Below are positions 56,196 to 64,000 of a stretch of DNA of 64,000 bases, in pieces. The translations under genes were made by a program, and so were the position numbers. The notes beneath the pieces are model-generated. The model had not been told where the DNA came from. It was given only the letters and a program-made list of their open reading frames with translations, and did no database searches. This DNA comes from Lunularia cruciata (lineage: Eukaryota > Streptophyta > Marchantiopsida > Lunulariales > Lunulariaceae): the NCBI GenBank assembly GCA_948567375.1, contig OX419755.1, forward strand, positions 33,237,001 through 33,301,000, read 5' to 3'. Position 1 is the stretch's first letter. Every line of letters begins with the position of its first letter.

Positions 56196-58765
56196 CTAAT
56201 CCGATCTGATGTCTACTTCGTCATTGGCTTTCAAACCCAAACCCAAAGTAAATTTACTTCCTACTACTTTTTCCTCGGGTTTCATATCTTCTACTTCTTC
56301 TACCAGATCCAACAATTCTCTTTCCTGATCTGAAATTGCACTAGTGGGTAATCTATCTAACTGTTCATCTCTCAACCCACTCTTCTCTAATGTCCCCATC
56401 AGTAACTCCAAAGACATTTGCACTCCTATGTTATCTACTTCGGGTTTTGCTCTAACATCTTTCTGAAGTTTTTCTATTTCTATTTTCACTAAGTCTAATC
56501 TAATTGAAATGTTTTCTTCTACCTCTAAGATCTTCCTATCTATACGAGTTCTGAGACTAATTAACAAGGCACTCAAATCCGTGTCCTTTGCTTGTCTTCA
56601 CCTTGTCTCCTGCACTAACAACTTCAACTTGTGCAACCTCTCTTTAATCCAAATGCTAGCCTCTATACTTAGCATTGCGTTCATCCTGAGGACTATCTTC
56701 TTCAAAGGCTCCAATCTCATCTTCTGCTCTTGTTCTTGATCCGCAAGTCAGTCCTCCTTGTACATCGCCAATTCTGCTTTGAACTCGGCTTTCATTGTCT
56801 CCTTCTCCTTCTCCTTCTATACAACTCTCTCCTCTTGATTACGAAGTAACTCTCGTAATCTTTCTTCTTCTCTATATCGTGCTGCCAACTCTTGTTGCCA
56901 GAGTTGCTTCTTCTCCTTGACACTCTCCATCACCCTATTGACCTCCTGATCATTTGTAGCTACTCTTGCCATAGCATGGATAACCTCTACTCTTGAATTA
57001 GCAAACTGCTTCTTCAAGATCTCGTACTCAGCTACTTGTCTCTCCCTTGCTATGTCACTCTTCTTCACAAGATCCTCTTGATAATGCACTTCTCTCTTTA
57101 GGCTTCAATTACCTGACTTCTCACTATTGCCTCCGCTTGCAGTACTTCTCTTTCCTCCTCACCTCAGGTTATACTCTTCTTCAACTGCGAGTTTTCTTCT
57201 TCCAGTCTTGCTAATACCTGCAACACAGTCTTCACCTCTAGACAAGTTGACTGCATCTCCTTCTTCCTATAATCTAGATTTACTAACAACGGGCACACAA
57301 CTTCTCGTAGGTACTCCACTCCATCACTGGCAACTACTTCAACTTATGGAGTGATCTCCTTCTTTACCTCTTCTTCTCCCGATACTCACCTTCTTCTCTG
57401 CAATCGTCGTATCAGAATAGATGCCTCACTTCTTGAGCTTTCATGTGCTTCTTCCTTCACCATACTCGGACCTACTTCGTTCTTTGCCTTACGTCTCGGG
57501 CGAACTCCTCTCTACACTGCGATCTTCTTCTCTTCGGGCTCAGTTACTTCGTCTTCCAATTGTGTGTTGTCCTCGGCTTCAATTTCTGCCTGCACTTCTT
57601 CTTCTTCTGCAGCAATTGGTGCCGATGTCATTTCTCCTCCTTCATTGTTGTCGCTACTCGTATCTCCACTCTGCAGTGTTAGCTTGGGCTTCTCCTCGTG
57701 TTTTGAGTCTTTGGTCTTAAGCTTGGCATCACCTTCCAAGTCTTCATCCTCCGACTCGATCACCACCATACCTCGCCTCAGGTTGCCTCTCTTGGTCTTC
57801 CAAGGTTTCTTTGTGTCCTTGGCTTTACCCTGCCAACTTCTCCTCTTTGTATTTGGTGTACTCACTTTGATCTCCATGTTCTTCCATGTCTTCATATAGT
57901 AATCATCGGTGCTCCTGATTTGCAAAATGTATTGCTGCTCCTCGACATCGACCTCCTTTCTCAAATCAGGATGGAAGTGCGACACCATCCGAGTTTGCTC
58001 CGCCGAGTTCAGAAAATTCAACCCGAGGTAGAAATGCGCTGCAAACGGCACAATGTAGTGTGGAGGTGATTTATCCCGTAGATTCCACACCATTTGTCTT
58101 GTTCTCCCATGGAAACACCGTGCCCAATTGATTGGTTCTCCTGCAAATAACTTGTGAAAGAACACCACTTGGTGTTTCATCACATACGTGGTTCTCTCTG
58201 GCTTTAGGATGGCCATCAGCGCACTCACAATTCCTCTCTTCATAGGGTCTTTGTAGCTCTCAACTTTGTACCCATTCTTCGTCCGCTTTGACGAGAATGC
58301 ATCTCTCACTTCCTAGGTTTCTTGAGCTATCTCTCCCTTCCCCAAGAACATGGCCCCCTGCTCCAAGCCTGCTTCCTTCCCGAGTACAAGTCTCCAATCC
58401 GTCTCTGTCCAGCAAGCCGGATTTCCTCTCTTCCCTTCTTCCTCGGGTCCATCGAGACACTTGCTCTCAATGATTTCTGTCATGAAACCTAGAAAGCTCA
58501 CATTCCAGTTCCACGCCAGGAAAGTGATCCAAAGTCGGCTCAAGACTTCGATCCTAGCAATCACATCTAACCTCCAAATTGCATGATTTCTCATTGTGAA
58601 TTCAGAGTTCTTCTTTCCTCCTCCCATCTCTTCTGCCTTCTCACTATCTCTTGATTTCACTCTCGTGACTTCTCCCTTACACACTAACACGTTTCCAACT
58701 TTATTTCCCTTCCCACGATCACCTGCAAGACAACTTCTCAATGGCGAAGGAAAATTACTCGACAT
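56196..58765 (-). pseudogene. LTR-encoded coiled-coil protein, best-preserved copy
   Basis: 857 codons from ATG at 58765 (MSSNFPSPLRSCLAGDRG) to the stop at 56196. Residues about 40-300: folded region with RNHAIWRLDVIARIEVLSR, TDWRLVLGKEAG, GYKVESYKDPMKRGI, TTYVMKHQVVFFHKLFAGEP and PPHYIVPFAAHFYLGLN. About 300-430: basic then acidic/serine-rich linker (IESEDEDLEGDAK). About 440-480: RRLQRRRR patch. About 490-760: coiled coil with heptads (QVAEYEILKKQFANSRVEVI). The tail is acidic. Disruptions are few: stops near 58311, 57511, 57361, 57173, 56818 and 56747, and frame slips near 57100 and 56605. The 265 codons 58309-57512 are fully open. A role in particle assembly, RNA packaging or host interaction is speculation. 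Confidence 0.8.
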
Positions 58766-58784
58766 TTCGTCGTTGCGAGTTCAA

Positions 58785-58792
58785 TTTTTATA
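58785..58792 (-). promoter_or_regulatory. TATA box of inner solo LTR
   Basis: TATAAAAA on the minus strand, 388 bp from the LTR start and about 20 bp before the first ATG of the ORF; the same position as in the other family A LTRs. Confidence 0.75.
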
Positions 58793-59180
58793 GAGTTGCG
58801 CTTTCTTTGTCTTTCTTCACTTTGAGTTTCTACCAAGAAATCACACCTCCTGCATGCACCTGTCATTGTCAGTCAACCTTTGCATGTATGGGCCGTTGGT
58901 TTTTGAACAGTCTCTTCTTGAATTTCTCGCCCCGATGAAAGGTTGTTAGACTGTCTTCGCCTCGGGTTGAGCTCCCCCCGATATGAAGACACCTTACTTC
59001 GGGTTGTATGATGATAGGGCCTTTCCAAGTACTTTGCCTTATGATCCAAAGTCACTTTACTTTGGGTTTCATCCCGAAGACTCTTTTCTTTGCCTTCTTC
59101 GGCCATACAGACGCAATCTGACTTCTCTATACACTTCTTCTTCTTTATTTTGAAAAAAAACAAAAAATGTGGGCACCGGA

Positions 59181-59185
59181 ACTCT
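59181..59185. other. Right target-site duplication ACTCT of inner solo LTR
   Basis: Matches 55397-55401 exactly. The interrupted host LTR resumes after it. Confidence 0.85.
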
Positions 59186-59992
59186 TGCTGCACGTTTTCC
59201 CACTATGCAATGTGAATTTGGGTTCTTCCTCCTTGTCCAAGTCTTCTTCCTTGCACTCGGCCTCTCCTTCTGACTCCTCTTCCAACAACACAATTACCAC
59301 CAATCCTCTCCTCGGGTTTACTTTCCTTGTCTTCCAAGGTCTTGTCGCTGCTTCTTCTTCTTTGCCTTGTCGACTCTTCTTCTTTGACTTTGGAGTGTTT
59401 ACCTTCAACTGCACACTCTGCCTCATCTGCATGTAGTACTCGTCACTGCTCCTTATCTGCAAGATGTACTACTGATCCTCCGTATCAGCATCTCTTCTCA
59501 AATTAGGGTGGAAGTGTGACACCATCTTGTGTCTCTCCGCCGCGTTCAGCAAGTTCAGTCCCAAATAGAAGTGGTCTGCAAATGGCACAATGGAACTTCA
59601 CTTACTAGTGGTGCACTTCCTCCGTCTTTCTTCACTTTGAATTTCTATTGAGAAATCACACCTTCTTCATGCTTTTGTCATTGTCAATTTCCTCTCATTT
59701 ATAGGCCAGCCATTTTTTTGCATGGTACCTTCTTGAATGTCCAACCCCAAAGGAAAGTTGTTACATTGTCCTTGCCTTGGGTTGAGCACCCCCAAGATGA
59801 AGTATTCCTACTTTGGGTTGCAGGCTGAAAAGGCAAATCCGAGTACTTCATCTTCTAACATGAAGTCACTTTACCTTGGGTTGCAACCCGAGGACACCTT
59901 TCTTTGCCTTCTAATGGCATACATGTGCAATATGACTTCTATGTACACTTCTTCTCCATAAATAAGAACCAAAAAAAAATGTAGGTACCATA

Positions 59993-59997
59993 GACCA
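59993..59997. other. Right target-site duplication GACCA
   Basis: Exact match to 43489-43493. The outer LTR continues immediately after it with its TATA box at 60011. Confidence 0.88.
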
Positions 59998-62900
59998 TGC
60001 AGCAAAGAACTATAAAATGTTGTTGAGGGACTTTTGAAATGTCACACAAGTATCCTAAGCCACTAAGTACTTGATCCATAGTAGTGCATGTTATGAAGCC
60101 GACCAAGAGTTTGATGTTCAAGAATCCTGAGGGAGTTAGAATTTCACATCCAAGAGATGGAAGAATTATATGCTATTTACCACAAGTGAGAGATCACACC
60201 ATGCCCATGCGGGGAGGAAAGAAGAGTCCCTCACTCACAATGAGAAATATTGCAATTTGGTGGTTAAATGTTGCAGCAAAGATTGAAGTATTGAGTAAAC
60301 TTTGAATCATTTTTTTGGCTTGGAATTAGAACTTGAGTTTCCAAGTTTCATGGCTGAAGTAGCAGCAAGTAATTGTGAGGAGAGTCCGGGAGAAAAAGGG
60401 AAGAGAGGCAATCCAGCTCAATAGATAGAGTCAAATTGAAGATTGTTCCTAGGAAGAGAGGCTGGTGAGGAAACCATAGCTACATTCCTTGGGAAGGGAG
60501 AATCTATAGAAGAGACTGCAAAAATCCGCAATTCCTTTAGTGCTCCATGTACAAAGAATGGGTATAAAGTGAATACCTATCAACACCTAATAAGGCAAAG
60601 TATTGTCAATGATGATGGAAATTTTCAAGCTGGAGCAAACCACATATGTCATGAAGCACTAGGCTGTGTTCTTTCACCGGATGTTTATAGGAGAACCAGT
60701 GAATTGGGCAAAGTGTTTTCACCAACAAACAAGGCAAATGGTCTGGAATTGGAGAGATCATTTACCATTCTCACTACCTAGTGCCATTTGCAACACAGTT
60801 TGATCTTGGGCTGAACCTCCTAAGTGCAAAAGATAGGCAAAAGATAGTATCGCACTTCCATCTATACTTGAGAAGAGAAGTGGATGTAGAAGCGTAGTAG
60901 TACATTCACCAAATCCAAAGTAGTGATGAGCACTTTGCTAAGACAATCCAACACAAGAGAGGGGAGGTGAAGATCCAAAAGACAAAGAAGCAAAGTCAAC
61001 CCAAGGAGATGGTGTTCCTAGTACAACCAAGAAAGACAAGAAGGTTGGTGCCGAGGCACAAAGTCATTGTAAGAGAGAAGAATCAAAAGAAAAAGCCAAG
61101 GACAAGTCAAAGGACTCAATGGAAGAAGAAGAAGCAAAACTCACACTACAAAGTGAGGAGTCAAGTAGTGGGAGTGATGGAGAGCCCAAGGTGGAGTAGC
61201 CATCGATGGAAGTGGTTGAGGAGGAAGATCAGGAGTTCCATGAGGCAATCAACCACATGGAAAGAGGCAACATGTCCTATTTGGAGTTGCCTACAAAGGA
61301 AATAGAATATCAAAGAGACAAGAGCCAAGGGTGGCATTTCCCTAAGGGATTAGAACAAAGAAGAGTGGGCAATTGACCTAAGCAGGACCAAGTTATGCAC
61401 CAGAGGAAGATGCCATCTTGGAGGAGGTTACTCTGAAGGTAAGAAGATCAAGGCTTTGGAGTAAGGTGCCAATTGAAGACACACCAATGCAAGTCATGAG
61501 CAAAGGCAAAGACAATGAAAATGAAGAAGATTTTGGTGAAGTAGCATACTTAGCCAAGGTTGTTTGTCATTGCTAAGGTGTTGGACAAGAAGAAGGAAGA
61601 GCTAAAAAGAGATCATCCAGAGGTCAAGGATGAACTTCAGATGGTGAAGTATTTGAGCAAAGAGCTAGTATAGTTAAAGAATAAGTAACTTGAAGGTGAG
61701 AAACAAGTTGAGGAGCTTTCATGCTGACAAAGTCTTGAGATAGAAGAGAAATGTGAACTTGCACAAGGCTTTCAAGAAGCAAGGAGTTGAGCTTGAAATG
61801 CAAAAGCTAAACTAAAGAAGCAGAAGACAGCTTGGGAGAAGTTGAAAGGAGTGTGAGATGAAGCACACATCAAGGCTATACATTCAAAGGCAATTGCTGC
61901 TATGATGGAGTAGGAGTTAGAGAGTTTGAAGACAATGGTAGTGCAAAAGGATGAGGCGTGGAAGCAGGAGTTAGCAGGAAGAAATAGAGAAGAAGAGCAT
62001 TTGCAAGGGCTAGTCATTAATGTGGAAGCCCAACTTGCTTGATACATAGGCGAGAAGGAAGCATTCAAGGCTGAGTTTGAAGATGCAATAAAGATGTATT
62101 GTGAAGAGTTGCAGCTGGAGAGAGCTTGAGATCATACATTGGAGCAAGTGGGAGGAGTAGTAGAGAAACTTGGTATGATGTTGAAAGCCAAAGCTGAAGT
62201 AAAGGTAGAAGAAGTATGTCTGCACGAGTTAAAGTTGTTGGTGCAAGAGATAAGCAAGAGAAAGATGAAGGATATGGATCTGAACAATCTTCTCATTTGC
62301 CTGAAAGATAGAGTAGATAGGAAAATTAGTGAAGAAGGAGACAATGTTTGTCTCAGATTAGATTTAGTGAAAACTAAGTTAGAGCAGATTTGAAGTAGTG
62401 TGAAGTTAGGAACCCAAGGTGAAGTAGGAGAGGTAGGAGTGCAAGTGACTTCAAATGAGTTTTTTGAGTAATTAGGAGTGAGTGGGTTGGAAGATAAGAA
62501 GATAGAAAGAATGCCCATGAGTTCAATTGCAGTTCAAACTAAAGAAGTGATAGAAATAAAAGAAGATGTAGAAGTTAAAAGAGCCAAAGTAGAAGAACAA
62601 AGGAAGTTACATCGGGTTCAATAACAAAGGAAGAGGTTGAAATCAGATTGGATTCATAACAGATTTGAGATTTGATTCAACAGATATGAAGAGTGGGTTG
62701 CCATTTTGGATCTAGAGATTGTTAGGAAATGGTATTTTAGTTAGCAACTATCATAGTGCTCAACCTATTTAAAGGAGGCATTTGCAATGTCATGTTGTTC
62801 AATATTTTTATTTTTGAAGTTGAGTAAAGCAAAGTGTTGTAACTCAGTGCTCATTGTTTCAGCTTAATTCCGAGTATCAATCCAATATATGAGTTAATGA

Positions 62901-63442
62901 GTGTTGGGAGAAATTTGAAGTGCAAATTAGTGAGTGTTGGATGTTGGACTCCACATTGCTGATTTCATTCTGTGTGTTTGATCCTAAGTGGATAGAAATT
63001 AAAGCAATGCCTTAAAGAATTTGAAAGGAATTATAATGTTGGTAGTATTCTACATTGGTGAGTGCAATACGGGGTTGATGCAAAAGCAATTTTGATTGAG
63101 GAAGTTGTGCTTTTAGTGGAGAGGTAGAACACAATTCTGAGGCAAAGTCATTTTGTCGTGAAGTAGCCTATTTAGCAGAATTTGAATCATCACAATCAAA
63201 GTTGGTTTGGAAAGATTTGATGGTATTGTGATTATGGAGTATTAATTTGTAACAAGACTAAAAATTAGGACTTGTTACTCTCTTCTGGGTGTGGTTTCTA
63301 CCTAAGAGATTAAAGATGCAATCAAGAAGAACTACATTGTTATTGTTTACTTCATATTTAACCATTTCTTACTTGTATCTCTATGTGAAAAAATGTTTAC
63401 TTACTGATTACCGCAAAAGTGATACTTGTCGGGTTGTCACTA
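59998..63442 (+). mobile_element. Outer family A 3' LTR, part 2 (promoter, ORF, end)
   Basis: It continues the LTR begun at 43138; together the two parts are about 3.8 kb. TATAAAATG lies at 60011-60019, 370 bp from the LTR start after joining. The decayed ORF runs from about 60200 to 62640: MRNIAIWWLNVAAKIEVLSK, LGREAGEETIATFLGKGES, CTKNGYKVNTYQHLIRQSI, then coiled-coil remnants (MVVQKDEAWKQELAGRNREE-like; VEEVCLHELKLLVQEISKRK at 62200). It has many more stops than the other copies, as expected for the oldest layer. The terminal block TTACTGATTACCGCAAAAGTGATACTTGTCGGGTTGTCAC ends near 63442. Confidence 0.85.
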
Positions 63443-64000
63443 ATTGTAACTTTTGGGATGACACCGTGACATCACAACACCATTGGAGTGGTATAGACCA
63501 TCAAAGTGGTATTGATATTTGGGGTTGATATCTCCATGACTATGGGTTTGAATGGGCCATACTTTATCGTGTTGGAAGCTTCTTCTCAAGGGCTTTCGAT
63601 AGGTACCTAAATCATGATATTTGAAGATTATTAGCAGAAGTTACAACCATCTAAAGACATTTATAGCATGAGTTGACAAGTGTAGCTTGACACCTTTGGC
63701 TTGTCACTTATCAACACCTAGATTTTGGTGCATGTTGGGGATGATATCAAGTGGTTACATCTCCACTTGTAGGGATTTAGAGTAGTTCTTTTCTAGGAGT
63801 TTGGAGTGCTATGGAGGGGCATTACATGATCCCGCATGAAGAAGATTGAGAATTTAGAGGAATTGGTAAGGATTGAGTGATCATAAGTTCTTGACTGATC
63901 ACTTGCAATGATTGAAAGGAAAGGGATTGGAGGTTCAAGATTTCTTCATTGATCAATGGAGATTGATTGAGAAAATGATTTTAAGATTTTAGGAAAGAGG
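63443..64000. other. Flank of the outer element, no gene seen
   Basis: Sequence beyond the outer 3' LTR. It shows no primer-binding site after the LTR end, so the LTR is not a 5' LTR of another + strand element. No ORF with a recognisable motif is present. It may be host DNA or another decayed repeat. Confidence 0.4.

Larger units (their letters stand above)
55402..59180 (-). mobile_element. Inner solo family A LTR (3,779 bp)
   Basis: A complete family A LTR without gag-pol, flanked by ACTCT on both sides. The minus-strand start reads TCCGGTGCCCACATTTTTTG (the first bases altered from TGTGG) and the end GGGTTGTCACA. It is the youngest member of the nest and has one of the best-preserved LTR ORFs. 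It resembles the solo LTR at 23335-27108 more than it resembles its host LTR, by eye, which suggests a separate subfamily with GC-richer codons (TCGG, CCGA) shared by those two copies. Confidence 0.88.
43494..59992 (-). mobile_element. Nested family A Ty3/gypsy element, 16.5 kb, minus strand
   Basis: Reading down the minus strand: 5' LTR (59992-53279, split by a solo LTR), gag, nucleocapsid, protease, RT, RNase H, integrase, polypurine tract, 3' LTR (47282-43494). It is flanked by the perfect 5-bp duplication GACCA and sits inside the U3 of an older family A LTR. Without the inner solo LTR it is about 12.7 kb; with complete LTRs it would be near 13.6 kb. The polyprotein changes frame several times and has many stops, so this copy is dead. 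Its two LTRs differ at roughly one position in ten by eye, which suggests an old insertion. Confidence 0.88.
53279..59992 (-). mobile_element. 5' LTR of the nested element, truncated, deleted and split
   Basis: Minus-strand start at 59992 (ATGGTACCTACATTTTTTTT). Compared with the 3' LTR it has three lesions. First, about 770 bp are missing at 59594, just where the TATA box and the first part of the ORF should be (the equivalents of 46128-46895). Second, a complete solo LTR is inserted at 55402-59180. Third, the last 95 bp or so, with the LTR end and the primer-binding site, are gone at 53279. Pieces of the ORF survive at 59460-59186 and 55401-53987. Without its promoter this LTR could not drive the element. 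Confidence 0.8.

Noticed and set aside
57351-57899. 182-codon + strand ORF
   Set aside because: It is the reverse complement of the acidic linker and coiled-coil start of the LTR ORF on the minus strand. Its Ser/Cys/Phe-rich composition is typical of an antisense shadow.
63443-63480. Primer-binding site after the LTR end at 63442
   Set aside because: No TGG-initiated stretch complementary to a tRNA 3' end lies directly after the LTR, so it is not a 5' LTR.
1-64000. tRNA, rRNA, CRISPR arrays or bacterial operons
   Set aside because: No cloverleaf, rRNA core or regularly spaced repeats were seen, and the gene content is clearly that of a plant nuclear genome.

Overview
The window looks like nuclear DNA of a land plant. 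The one host gene I recognise is a UBL5/Hub1-type ubiquitin-like gene (13180-13401, +). Nearly everything from about 15.2 kb to 63.4 kb is LTR-retrotransposon sequence with plant-type Ty3/gypsy gag-pol, mixed with one decayed PIF/Harbinger-like transposase. The lineage cannot be fixed from the sequence: a bryophyte, lycophyte, fern or seed plant would all fit.

Layout. 1-9.2 kb: no recognisable gene, only short tandem repeats, microsatellites and weak coding-like frames. 9.2-13.9 kb: the UBL5 locus, with a presumed promoter and 5'UTR intron. 15.2-19.3 kb: a very decayed element of 'family B' (LTR about 0.6-0.7 kb). 19.6-23.3 kb: an unidentified decayed antisense reading frame, duplicated AT-rich sequence and small tandem repeats. 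23335-27108: a complete solo LTR of 'family A'. 27.98-29.05 kb: PIF/Harbinger-like pseudogene. 29.6-31.6 kb: a large inverted repeat around 1.35 kb. 31.6-42.2 kb: an RNase H fragment interrupted by a family A LTR piece, then a family B element (LTR, PBS, gag, protease, RT), then an antisense family A LTR piece carrying two solo family B LTRs. 42.4-63.4 kb: a three-level nest of family A elements.

The main discovery is family A. Its LTR is about 3.78 kb. It starts TGTGGTACCCACA directly after a polypurine tract at the end of integrase, and ends GGGTTGTCACA. About 386-396 bp inside each LTR there is a TATA box, and directly downstream lies a reading frame of roughly 850 codons on the sense strand. 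It encodes an N-terminal globular region, an acidic/serine-rich linker, a long coiled coil and an acidic tail. The LTR itself therefore carries a protein-coding gene under the LTR promoter, and each solo LTR is a self-contained promoter-plus-ORF unit. All copies here carry stops or frameshifts, but the architecture is the same in every copy. The gag-pol (three CCHC knuckles, protease, RT with FIDD box, RNase H, integrase with DDE residues) resembles non-chromoviral plant Ty3/gypsy elements.

The nest can be read from target-site duplications. An older + strand element (integrase fragment, PPT, 3' LTR) has its LTR split by a 16.5-kb minus-strand element (43494-59992) flanked by GACCA. The 5' LTR of that element is split by a solo LTR (55402-59180) flanked by ACTCT.
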